A program made the position numbers and the translations under genes. DNA of 5,874 nt from NCBI GenBank assembly GCA_903953985.1, contig CAJBLW010000150.1, positions 1 to 5,874 on the forward strand. Direction: 5' to 3'. Within the stretch, counting starts at the first letter, position 1; every line of letters starts with the position of its first letter. Below are positions 1 through 5,774 of the stretch, piece after piece. The notes below the pieces were generated by a model that saw only the letters and a list, made by a program, of their open reading frames with translations, made no database searches and was not told where the DNA came from. The stretch is from an uncultured Burkholderiales bacterium. GTDB taxonomy: Bacteria; Pseudomonadota; Gammaproteobacteria; Burkholderiales; Burkholderiaceae_C.

Positions 1-615
1 ATCCTGATCGGCTTTGCCCGCATCGATGGCCAAACCGTGGGCATTGTGGCCAACCAGCCTTTGGTTCTGGCCGGTTGCCTGGACATCAAAAGCTCCATCA
101 AAGCGGCGCGCTTTGTGCGTTTTTGCGACGCATTCAACATCCCCGTCATCACCTTTGTGGACGTGCCCGGCTTCATGCCTGGCACCAGCCAAGAATACGG
201 CGGCAGCATCAAGCATGGCGCCAAGTTGCTTTATGCGTATGCCGAGTGCACCGTGCCCAAAATCACGGTCATTACCCGCAAAGCCTACGGCGGCGCGTAC
301 GACGTGATGGCCTCCAAGCATCTGCGCGGCGACGTGAACTTTGCCTGGCCCAATGCCGAGATTGCGGTGATGGGGGCCAAGGGCGCTGTGGAAATCATCT
401 TCCGCGAAGACAAAGGCGACCCCGAAAAACTGGCCGCCAAGGAAGCCGAATACAAAGCCCGCTTTGCCAACCCATTTGTGGCGGCGAACCGGGGTTACAT
501 CGACGACGTCATCATGCCGCACAACACCCGAAAACGCATTGCCCGATCGCTGGTCATGCTCAAAGAAAAGAAGATTGAAAACCCATGGCGTAAACACGGG
601 AACATTCCGCTTTGA
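1..615 (+). CDS. pccB: Propionyl-CoA carboxylase beta subunit, C-terminal part
   Basis: This is the last 204 codons of the carboxyltransferase subunit; the gene enters from the left edge and ends with TGA at 613-615. Families of this type are about 510 residues long, so roughly the C-terminal 40% is visible. The subunit transfers the carboxyl group from carboxybiotin on PccA to propionyl-CoA, giving (S)-methylmalonyl-CoA in the cytoplasm. Visible carboxyltransferase motifs are FVDVPGFMPG, GGSIKHGAKLLYAYAE, KAYGGAYDVMASKH and AWPNAEIAVMGAKGAVEI. The Asp after GGAY (codon 301-303) matches the position that, in characterised actinobacterial enzymes, favours propionyl-CoA over acetyl-CoA; that assignment is from memory of the family. 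The gene is followed after 81 bases by pccA, as expected for a two-subunit enzyme. A methylcrotonyl-CoA carboxylase beta subunit is a less likely alternative. Confidence 0.93.
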   Translation: MLIGFARIDGQTVGIVANQPLVLAGCLDIKSSIKAARFVRFCDAFNIPVITFVDVPGFMPGTSQEYGGSIKHGAKLLYAYAECTVPKITVITRKAYGGAYDVMASKHLRGDVNFAWPNAEIAVMGAKGAVEIIFREDKGDPEKLAAKEAEYKARFANPFVAANRGYIDDVIMPHNTRKRIARSLVMLKEKKIENPWRKHGNIPL

Positions 616-625
616 TCGGCACCCC

Positions 626-679
626 GTCATGACGGACTTGATCCGCCATCCATGGATCCCGGGTCAAGCCCGGGAAGAC
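626..679. repeat. 54-bp palindromic intergenic repeat between pccB and pccA
   Basis: An imperfect palindrome is centred on ATCCATGGAT (648-657). Its 27-base halves agree at 20 positions. Each half also folds on its own. The left hairpin is ATG-a-CGGA (629-636) against TCCG-c-CAT (642-649) around a CTTGA loop. The right hairpin is TCCCGGG (657-663) against CCCGGGA (669-675) around a TCAAG loop. The pattern GTCAT..CGGACTTGATCCG..CATCCATGG..CGGGTCAAGCCCGG resembles a dispersed extragenic palindrome that I recall from many proteobacterial genomes. The copy looks decayed, since several arm positions no longer pair. It sits inside an operon, so it may act as an mRNA processing or stability element; that role is inference. 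It has no T-run and does not look like a terminator. Confidence 0.75.
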
Positions 680-683
680 AGAT

Positions 684-690
684 AAAAGGA
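684..690 (+). promoter_or_regulatory. Ribosome binding site that fixes the pccA start
   Basis: AAAAGGA lies six bases before the ATG at 697. No comparable site precedes the in-frame ATG at 652, which falls inside the palindromic repeat. The protein beginning at 697 (MFKKILIANRGEIA) matches the usual biotin carboxylase N-terminus. The 15 extra residues from 652 would be translated repeat sequence. Confidence 0.85.
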
Positions 691-696
691 TTCCCT

Positions 697-2745
697 ATGT
701 TTAAGAAAATTCTGATTGCAAACCGTGGCGAAATCGCCTGCCGCGTCATCGCCACCGCCCAAAAAATGGGCATCCAAACCGTGGCTGTTTACTCTGAAGC
801 CGACAAAGAAGCGCGCCATGTTCAACTGGCCGATGAAGCCGTGCTGATTGGCCCAGCAGCCTCGCGCGAGTCCTACCTCGTGGCTGACAAAATCATCGCC
901 GCAGCCAAAGCCACTGGCGCACAAGCGATTCACCCCGGCTATGGTTTTTTGAGCGAGAACGCCGAGTTTTCTAAGCGCTGCGAAGATGAAGGCATCGCCT
1001 TCATTGGGCCGCGTCACTTCTCAATTGCCGCCATGGGCGACAAGATCGAGTCCAAGAAACTGGCTGGCGCTGCGGGCGTGAACTGCATTCCCGGCGTGAA
1101 CCACGCGATTGAGACGGCTGAAAAAGCCGTCGAAATTGCCAAGGACATCGGCTACCCGGTGATGATCAAAGCCTCAGCCGGCGGCGGCGGCAAGGGCCTG
1201 CGCGTGGCCTTCAACGACAAGGAGGCTTTTGAAGGATTTACGTCCTGCCGCAACGAAGCGCGTAACAGCTTTGGCGATGACCGTGTGTTCATCGAGAAGT
1301 TTGTTGAAGAGCCCCGCCACATCGAAATTCAGGTGCTGGGTGACAGCCACGGCAACGTGATTTATTTGAACGAGCGAGAGTGCTCGATCCAGCGTCGTCA
1401 CCAAAAAGTCATTGAAGAAGCGCCGTCACCCTTCATCTCTGACGCCACCCGCAAAGCCATGGGCGAGCAAGCGGTGCAGTTGGCCAAGGCGGTGAAATAC
1501 CAATCGGCGGGCACGGTGGAATTCGTGGTCGGCAAAGACCAAAGCTTTTACTTTTTGGAGATGAACACCCGCTTGCAGGTGGAACATCCTGTGACTGAGG
1601 CCATCACCGGCTTGGACCTGGTCGAGATGATGATCCGCGTGGCCGCTGGTGAGAAATTGCCGATCGAGCAAAAAGACGTACAGCGCAACGGCTGGGCCAT
1701 CGAGTGCCGCATCAACGCTGAAGACCCGTTCCGCAATTTCTTGCCTTCCACGGGCCGTTTGGTGCGTTTTCAGACGCCCAAACAAACCATGTTCCAAGGC
1801 AATACCGCCGACTTGTTCGGCGTGCGTGTGGACACGGGGGTGCAAGACGGCGGCGAGATACCGATGTTCTACGACTCGATGATCGCCAAGCTCATCGTGC
1901 ACGGCAAAGACCGCTTGGATGCGATTGCCAAAATGCGCGAAGCCCTGAATGCTTTTGTGATCCGCGGCATCAGCACCAACATCCCTTTCCAGGCTGCTTT
2001 GTTGGCGCACCCGCGTTTTGTGTCGGGTGACTTCAACACCGGCTTCATTGCCGAGCAATACAGCCATGGTTTCCGCGCTGAAGATGTGCCCCACGAAGAC
2101 CACGATTTCTTGGCCGCACTGGCTGCCTTCGTTCGTCGCAAGTCGCGCGAGCGTGCCGCGGGTTTAAGTGGTCAGTTGCCAGGATACGACGTGCAAGTGG
2201 GCCAAGACTACGCTGTCGTCGAACTGGCCAAAGCGGGTAACAACCGTTATGTGCCCGTGCATGTGGACGAGTTGGCGGGCAAGCACGGCGAAGCGCGGAT
2301 TACGGTGAATAACAAAACCTATGCCATCGCCAGCAACTCGCGCTTGAACGACATCCGCATCGAAGGCACTTGCAACGGCAAGCCGTTCACCGCGCAAATT
2401 GAGCGTGGTACCTTGAAGAACCCATTGGCTTTGCAAGTGCAGCACAACGGTACCCGCATTGAAGCGCTGGTCATGTCGCCCCGCATGGCCGAGTTGCACC
2501 AGCTCATGCCTTACAAGGCACCACCCGACTTGAGCCGCTTTGTTTTGTCACCCATGCCAGGCCTCTTGGTCGACGTGGCCGTGTCGGTGGGCCAAAAGGT
2601 GCAAGCGGGTGAACGCGTGGCCGTGATCGAAGCCATGAAGATGGAAAACGTGCTCTTTGCTGCGCAAGACGGCGTTGTGAAGAAAGTGGTGGCCGCCAAA
2701 GGTGAATCGCTCACGGTGGACCAGATGATCGTGGAGTTTGAATAA
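697..2745 (+). CDS. pccA: Propionyl-CoA carboxylase alpha subunit (biotin carboxylase plus biotin carrier)
   Basis: The 682-residue protein carboxylates its own biotin with ATP and bicarbonate and passes the carboxyl group to PccB. Residues 1-450 are the biotin carboxylase: IANRGEIA at the start, Lys116 in MGDK, Lys158 and the glycine-rich ATP loop AGGGGKG (161-167), His208, ERECSIQRRHQK (226-237), Glu275, then Glu288, Asn290 and Arg292 in LEMNTRLQVEH, and Arg338. All the usual catalytic and ATP-binding positions are present. Residues of about 450-610 fit the linking domain seen in PCC-type alpha subunits. The last 75 residues are a biotinyl domain with EAMKM, Lys648 being the biotin site. 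Length and fused carrier separate it from AccC. The start at 697 is chosen by its ribosome site and the family N-terminus. The stop overlaps the next ATG. A methylcrotonyl- or geranyl-CoA carboxylase alpha subunit is the alternative, but the PccB neighbour argues against it. Confidence 0.94.
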   Translation: MFKKILIANRGEIACRVIATAQKMGIQTVAVYSEADKEARHVQLADEAVLIGPAASRESYLVADKIIAAAKATGAQAIHPGYGFLSENAEFSKRCEDEGIAFIGPRHFSIAAMGDKIESKKLAGAAGVNCIPGVNHAIETAEKAVEIAKDIGYPVMIKASAGGGGKGLRVAFNDKEAFEGFTSCRNEARNSFGDDRVFIEKFVEEPRHIEIQVLGDSHGNVIYLNERECSIQRRHQKVIEEAPSPFISDATRKAMGEQAVQLAKAVKYQSAGTVEFVVGKDQSFYFLEMNTRLQVEHPVTEAITGLDLVEMMIRVAAGEKLPIEQKDVQRNGWAIECRINAEDPFRNFLPSTGRLVRFQTPKQTMFQGNTADLFGVRVDTGVQDGGEIPMFYDSMIAKLIVHGKDRLDAIAKMREALNAFVIRGISTNIPFQAALLAHPRFVSGDFNTGFIAEQYSHGFRAEDVPHEDHDFLAALAAFVRRKSRERAAGLSGQLPGYDVQVGQDYAVVELAKAGNNRYVPVHVDELAGKHGEARITVNNKTYAIASNSRLNDIRIEGTCNGKPFTAQIERGTLKNPLALQVQHNGTRIEALVMSPRMAELHQLMPYKAPPDLSRFVLSPMPGLLVDVAVSVGQKVQAGERVAVIEAMKMENVLFAAQDGVVKKVVAAKGESLTVDQMIVEFE

Positions 2746-3230
2746 TGAGAATTCAGCGCCCCTTCAAAGTGCTAGGTGTCCAGCAAATTGCCATTGGCGG
2801 GCCTGATAAAGGTCGCTTGCAAAAGCTCTGGGTTGACATGTTTGGCCTCGAGGTGACCGGTAATTACAAAAGCGAACGGGAGAATGTGGACGAAGACATC
2901 TGTGCCATCGGTACCGGTCCCTTCAAGGTCGAGGTCGATTTGATGCAACCACTCGACCCGGAGAAAAAACCTGCCGTGCACACCACGCCGCTCAACCACA
3001 TCGGTCTGTGGATCGACGACCTGCCTGTGGCCGTGGAGTGGCTCTCGTCGCAAGGCGTGCGCTTTGCGCCGGGTGGCATCCGCAAGGGTGCGGCCGGTTT
3101 TGACATCACGTTTTTGCACCCCAAGGCGAACGATGAGTTTCCGATTGGCGGCGAGGGTGTGTTGATCGAGTTGGTGCAGGCACCGCCCGAGGTGGTCAGT
3201 GCTTTCGAAAAATTGGCCGCAGCCGTCTAA
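2745..3230 (+). CDS. VOC-family protein, probable methylmalonyl-CoA epimerase
   Basis: The 161-residue single VOC-fold protein begins at an ATG sharing one base with the pccA stop (TAATG), which suggests translational coupling; GGAG at 2733-2736 is the ribosome site. Two beta-alpha-beta-beta-beta modules are visible: VQQIAIGG to KVEVDLMQPL (12-70) and LNHIGLWIDDL to GVLIELVQAP (83-147). The FLHPK and GVLIELVQAP stretches resemble methylmalonyl-CoA epimerases, which interconvert (S)- and (R)-methylmalonyl-CoA before the B12-dependent mutase. Position in a pcc operon fits this job. His85 and Glu142 match metal ligands of the family, and Glu63 sits at a third ligand position. The expected first His is replaced by Gln14, so activity is less certain. 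It could instead be another glyoxalase-like lyase or isomerase. There is no signal peptide or membrane segment. Confidence 0.7.
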   Translation: MRIQRPFKVLGVQQIAIGGPDKGRLQKLWVDMFGLEVTGNYKSERENVDEDICAIGTGPFKVEVDLMQPLDPEKKPAVHTTPLNHIGLWIDDLPVAVEWLSSQGVRFAPGGIRKGAAGFDITFLHPKANDEFPIGGEGVLIELVQAPPEVVSAFEKLAAAV

Positions 3231-3242
3231 AACGGGTTCGGT

Positions 3243-3263
3243 GTAGGTGCGGTCTCCGACCGA
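3243..3263 (+). repeat. REP-like GTAG-hairpin in the convergent intergenic gap
   Basis: GTAG (3243-3246) is followed by the small hairpin CGGTC-TCC-GACCG (3250-3262). A GTAG tetranucleotide in front of a short palindrome is the hallmark of REP sequences mobilised by RAYT (TnpA-REP) transposases. It is the only structure in the 55-base gap between the two convergent transcription units. It may also stop or protect transcripts ending there, but no T-run follows on either strand, so a terminator call is not supported. Only one copy is visible in this window. Confidence 0.4.
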
Positions 3264-3285
3264 GATCAAGGCCGATGTCAGGCGG

Positions 3286-3966
3286 TCAGCTTGGATTTTG
3301 TTTGGCACGGGCTTTGGCCAGCGCCGCTTCGATGATGGCGCGTTTGCGGTCCATCTCGGGGGCATTTTCGGTGTCCTTGGTGTGCGTGGCCAAGTCGCTC
3401 AGTTTGTGCTCGGCCTTGGCTTGCAACTGCTTGTGGTGCTCGGCTTCTTCGCGCACCAGGCGCTGCTGTCGTGATGTGTAGCGCTCGCGTGCGGTGTGGG
3501 CTTGCTCGGCAGACCAGGCAGCCCAGCCAGTGTCTGCGCCGGTCACATTCTCCAGCGCAATGCAGTCCACCGGGCACACCGGAATGCAAAGCTCGCAGCC
3601 CGTGCACCAAGGCTCGATCACGGTGTGCATCAGCTTGTTGGCCCCCAAAATCGCATCGGTTGGGCAGGCCTTGATGCACAGCGTGCAACCGATGCACCAA
3701 GCCTCATCGATGATGGCCGCATGCCGAGGGCCTTCAGTGCCATGCTCGGGGTTCAGCATGACCACGGGCTGGCCAGTCAGTGCAGCCAGACGCTCAATGC
3801 CGGCCTGTCCACCCGGCGGGCATTGGTTGATGGCCGCTTGCCCTTCGGCCATGGCGCGGGCATAGCTGGCGCAATCGGGAAAGCCGCAACGTGTGCACTG
3901 CGTTTGGGGCAGGGCATCGTTGAGGGCAAGAAAAAGCGCCTGGGTCTCAAGCGCTTTGGACTGCAT
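3286..3966 (-). CDS. rsxB: Solitary RnfB/RsxB-like iron-sulfur protein, no membrane anchor
   Basis: The protein is 226 residues from the ATG at 3966 and ends with TGA at 3288-3286. It carries an RnfB-type four-cysteine domain (Cys24, Cys27, Cys32, Cys49 in CTRCGFPDC..CPPGG). Two 4Fe-4S ferredoxin motifs follow (Cys91/94/97/101 and Cys121/124/127/131, both CxxCxxCxxxCP). Residues 150-226 are a charged, probably helical tail rich in Glu, Lys, Arg and Ala. In Rnf/Rsx complexes RnfB is the electron entry subunit and has an N-terminal membrane helix; that helix is absent, and no other rnf genes are in the window. It is best read as a soluble electron carrier. The ATG at 3972 is an alternative start, but GAGG (3979-3976) is nine bases from 3966 and only three from 3972. 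The gene follows phaZ by 11 bases and is probably co-transcribed. Its electron partner is unknown. Confidence 0.82.
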   Translation of the reverse strand: MQSKALETQALFLALNDALPQTQCTRCGFPDCASYARAMAEGQAAINQCPPGGQAGIERLAALTGQPVVMLNPEHGTEGPRHAAIIDEAWCIGCTLCIKACPTDAILGANKLMHTVIEPWCTGCELCIPVCPVDCIALENVTGADTGWAAWSAEQAHTARERYTSRQQRLVREEAEHHKQLQAKAEHKLSDLATHTKDTENAPEMDRKRAIIEAALAKARAKQNPS

Positions 3967-3975
3967 GGGCATGGG

Positions 3976-3979
3976 CCTC
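3976..3979 (-). promoter_or_regulatory. Ribosome binding site for the rsxB-like gene
   Basis: On the minus strand GAGG lies directly after the phaZ stop region (TGA at 3980-3978, sharing two bases with this site). It is spaced nine bases from the ATG at 3966, which favours that start over the ATG at 3972. The overlap of a stop codon with the next ribosome site suggests translational coupling. Confidence 0.55.
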
Positions 3980-5606
3980 AGGCTTTTGGAGCTACCCAGG
4001 TAGTTTTGACTGAGCCTTGTGGCTGGGCTGCCGCTTTGCCGTTTTTGGCTGGGGGTTTGGCCACGGCCTTGGCTGGTGTTTTGGCCGCAGCTTTTGCTGG
4101 CGCTGCGACTTTGGCGACAGGCTTGGCTGCTGGTGCTGCCACAGTTTTGACGGCAGATTTCACGGCAGCTTTGGCCGCTGGCTTGGCCACGCTTGTGGCG
4201 GCTGTCTTGATCGTTGTCTTGACTGGGGCCTTGGTGGGTGCCTTGGCGGGTGCCTTGACCTCGGCTTTGGCCGCTACAGGCGCTGAAGCGGCGATCACGG
4301 TGGGCGCTGCCGAAACGGCCTTGGGCACTGGCGTTTTGGTCTTGGGCGCGTGACCTTGGATGAATTTCACCACCTGTGGGTACACGATGTCGCGCCAGCG
4401 GCGTCCACTGAAGATGCCGTAATGGCCTGCGCCAGGCACTTCCAGGTGCTGGCGTTCGCTGGCAGGTACGCCAGTACACAGGTCTTGTGCAGCGCGGGTC
4501 TGGCCCGACCCCGAGATGTCGTCCAGCTCGCCTTCAACAGTCATCAAGGCCGTACCTTTGATGTCCTGAGGGCGTACGCGTTCAACTTTGCCATCCACAC
4601 CCTTGACGTCCCAAGTGCCCTTGACCAGCTTGAAGTCCTGGAACACGGTTGAGATAGTCTCCAGGTAGTAATCAGCGTCCATGTCGAGCACGGCGTTGTA
4701 CTCGTCGTAAAACTTACGGTGTGCCTCGGTGCTGGCGTCGTCGCCCTTGATCAGGTCCTTGAAGTAGTCGTAATAACTGGTGGCGTGGCGGTCCGGGTTC
4801 ATGGCCACAAAGCCGGTGTACTGCAAAAACCCGGGGTAGACACGGCGGCCTGCGCCTGGAAAGTTGGCTGGAACGCGGTAAATCACGTTGTTCTCGAACC
4901 ACTCAAAGCTCTTGTTGGTGGCCAGATTGTTGACCGAGGTGGGTGACTTGCGCGCATCGATGGGGCCGCCCATCATGGTCATGGTCAGCGGGGTCTTTTC
5001 GCCACGGCTCGACATGAGCGACACCGCAGCCAGCACCGGCACGGTCGGCTGGCATACGCTCACCACATGGCAGTGGCCATAGATGGACTGCAGGTGACGT
5101 ATGAATTCCTGCACGTAGTTGATGTAGTCGTCCAGGTGGAACTCACCGTCAGACAACGGCACCAATCGGGCGTTTTTCCAGTCGGTGATGTAGACCTTGT
5201 GGTCTTGCAGCATGGTTTTGACGGTGTCGCGCAGCAAAGTGGCGTAGTGACCCGACAAGGGGGCTACGATCAGCACCACGGGCTGGGCCTTGAGCTGGGT
5301 CAGGGTGGCGGGGTCGTCCGAGAAACGCTTGAATCGGCGCAACTCGCAAAAAGGTTTGTCGATTTCGATGCGCTCGTGAATGGCCACATCGGTCTTGTTG
5401 ACCTTGACTGTGCGGATGCCGAACTCGGGCTTTTCGTAGTCTTTGCCCAACCGGTGCATGAGCGCATAACCGGCCGATGCGCGCTGAGCCAACGGTGTTT
5501 GGGCCATGGGGTTCAGGGGGTTGCTGTACAACTTGGCTGCTGCTTGGGCCAGATCGGAAAAAGGTTCCATGATCGAGCGTTGCGTTTCGAAGATCTGATA
5601 AAGCAT
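3978..5606 (-). CDS. phaZ: Intracellular PHB depolymerase with histone-H1-like C-terminal tail
   Basis: The 542-residue protein should break down native poly(3-hydroxybutyrate) inside the cell at the granule surface. Residues 1-415 closely follow intracellular depolymerases such as Cupriavidus PhaZa1: MLYQIFETQR at the start, PLSGHYATLLRDTV, VYITDWKNAR, SVCQPTVPVLAA, MMGGPIDARKSPTSVN and GHYGIFSGRRWR. The catalytic triad is Cys185 (in place of the Ser of other lipase-like enzymes), Asp362 (or Asp363) in EGELDDISG, and His395. There is no signal peptide, consistent with an intracellular enzyme. Residues 421-542 form an Ala/Lys/Pro-rich tail; PhaZa1 lacks it and is about 420 residues long. The start at 5606 has TCCTT complement (AAGGA, 5621-5617) ten bases upstream. 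The rsxB-like gene follows after 11 bases. The overall family is certain; the role of the tail is inference. Confidence 0.95.
   Translation of the reverse strand: MLYQIFETQRSIMEPFSDLAQAAAKLYSNPLNPMAQTPLAQRASAGYALMHRLGKDYEKPEFGIRTVKVNKTDVAIHERIEIDKPFCELRRFKRFSDDPATLTQLKAQPVVLIVAPLSGHYATLLRDTVKTMLQDHKVYITDWKNARLVPLSDGEFHLDDYINYVQEFIRHLQSIYGHCHVVSVCQPTVPVLAAVSLMSSRGEKTPLTMTMMGGPIDARKSPTSVNNLATNKSFEWFENNVIYRVPANFPGAGRRVYPGFLQYTGFVAMNPDRHATSYYDYFKDLIKGDDASTEAHRKFYDEYNAVLDMDADYYLETISTVFQDFKLVKGTWDVKGVDGKVERVRPQDIKGTALMTVEGELDDISGSGQTRAAQDLCTGVPASERQHLEVPGAGHYGIFSGRRWRDIVYPQVVKFIQGHAPKTKTPVPKAVSAAPTVIAASAPVAAKAEVKAPAKAPTKAPVKTTIKTAATSVAKPAAKAAVKSAVKTVAAPAAKPVAKVAAPAKAAAKTPAKAVAKPPAKNGKAAAQPQGSVKTTWVAPKA
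3981..4346 (-). other. Ala/Lys/Pro-rich tail-coding segment of phaZ
   Basis: This segment encodes residues 421-542 of PhaZ. By my count the 122 residues include 41 Ala, 23 Lys and 17 Pro, with no Arg and one acidic residue (Glu449). Short units such as KAPAKAPTKAP, AKPAAKAAVK and AAKTPAKAVAKP recur without exact periodicity. It ends in a non-repetitive TTWVAPKA. This composition is typical of histone H1-like bacterial tails (PhaF, PhaM and AlgP/AlgR3), which bind DNA non-specifically. The skewed codons leave long open frames on both strands here; these are by-products and not genes. Confidence 0.85.
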
Positions 5607-5616
5607 GTGACAGTTT

Positions 5617-5621
5617 TCCTT
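5617..5621 (-). promoter_or_regulatory. Ribosome binding site of phaZ
   Basis: AAGGA on the minus strand is ten bases from the ATG at 5606. It supports the start giving the family-typical MLYQ N-terminus over the internal Met at residue 13. Confidence 0.65.
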
Positions 5622-5630
5622 GCAACAAAA

Positions 5631-5645
5631 TGGTGCACTGCAGCA
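5631..5645. promoter_or_regulatory. Candidate PhaR-type operator upstream of phaZ
   Basis: TGGTGCA-C-TGCAGCA is a dyad with seven-base arms around a one-base centre; six of seven arm positions pair. It lies 25-39 bases before the phaZ start, where a bound repressor would block initiation. PhaR, the PHB-sensing repressor of phasin and PHB genes, is known to bind TGC/GCA-rich inverted sites in several proteobacteria. A further TTGCAA (minus strand, 5627-5622) lies next to it. The assignment to PhaR is inference from sequence style and gene function. Confidence 0.42.
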
Positions 5646-5651
5646 ATAGTA
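5646..5651 (-). promoter_or_regulatory. Weak candidate -10 element for phaZ
   Basis: TACTAT on the minus strand matches four of six bases of TATAAT and adjoins the dyad at 5631-5645, which would then cover the transcription start. No convincing -35 hexamer is found about 17 bases upstream, where the sequence is A-rich (CTCAAAAAATACC). The terminator at 5713-5743 isolates phaZ from the gene upstream, so a promoter must lie between about 5607 and 5712. Confidence 0.25.
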
Positions 5652-5712
5652 CAGGAGACCAGCAGGTATTTTTTGAGTTTGCCCCCTAATTGACAGTCAC
5701 TTTCCGGACCGC

Positions 5713-5743
5713 CCAAAAAGAAACCGCCCCGTCGGGGGCGGTT
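5713..5743 (-). terminator. Intrinsic terminator of the aminotransferase gene
   Basis: AACCGCCCC (5722-5730) pairs perfectly with GGGGCGGTT (5735-5743) around GTCG. Read on the minus strand, the nine-pair hairpin is followed by TTTCTTTTT (5721-5713), the expected U-tract. It lies 31 bases past the stop codon of the minus-strand aminotransferase and separates that gene from phaZ. On the plus strand no T-run follows, so it is one-directional. Confidence 0.9.
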
Positions 5744-5774
5744 GCAAGCCGGATTTCAGTCTCGAAGGGGGCGA

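Noticed and set aside
652..696. N-terminal extension of PccA from the ATG at 652
   Set aside because: It lies in the palindromic repeat, lacks a ribosome site, and would put translated repeat before the canonical MFKKILIANRGE start.
1426..2103. A 225-codon minus-strand open frame inside pccA
   Set aside because: It is a shadow of the biotin carboxylase coding frame, rich in His, Arg and Val, with no recognisable domain.
3496..4353. A 285-codon plus-strand open frame opposite the iron-sulfur gene and the phaZ tail
   Set aside because: Its Ala/Leu/Gly-rich, membrane-like sequence is the complement of Ala/Lys/Pro codons. It has no ribosome site or family motif, and the opposite-strand genes are certain.
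3973..4479. A minus-strand open frame extending the iron-sulfur gene upstream to 4479, giving about 169 extra N-terminal residues
   Set aside because: It runs through the phaZ tail in a different frame; its Gln/Ser/Arg-rich sequence is what the GC-rich Ala/Lys codons give when shifted. The RnfB-like similarity begins just after the ATG at 3966/3972, which has its own ribosome site.
5067..5693. A 208-codon plus-strand open frame opposite the phaZ 5' end
   Set aside because: It is the antisense of conserved depolymerase sequence and of its promoter region, with no motif of its own.
5690..5695. TTGACA on the plus strand as a -35 promoter element
   Set aside because: No -10 hexamer follows at 16-18 bases and no plus-strand gene lies downstream in the window.
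5722..5743. The GC hairpin as a bidirectional terminator
   Set aside because: A T-run is present only in the minus-strand reading; the plus-strand side continues GCAAGCC and no plus-strand gene ends there.
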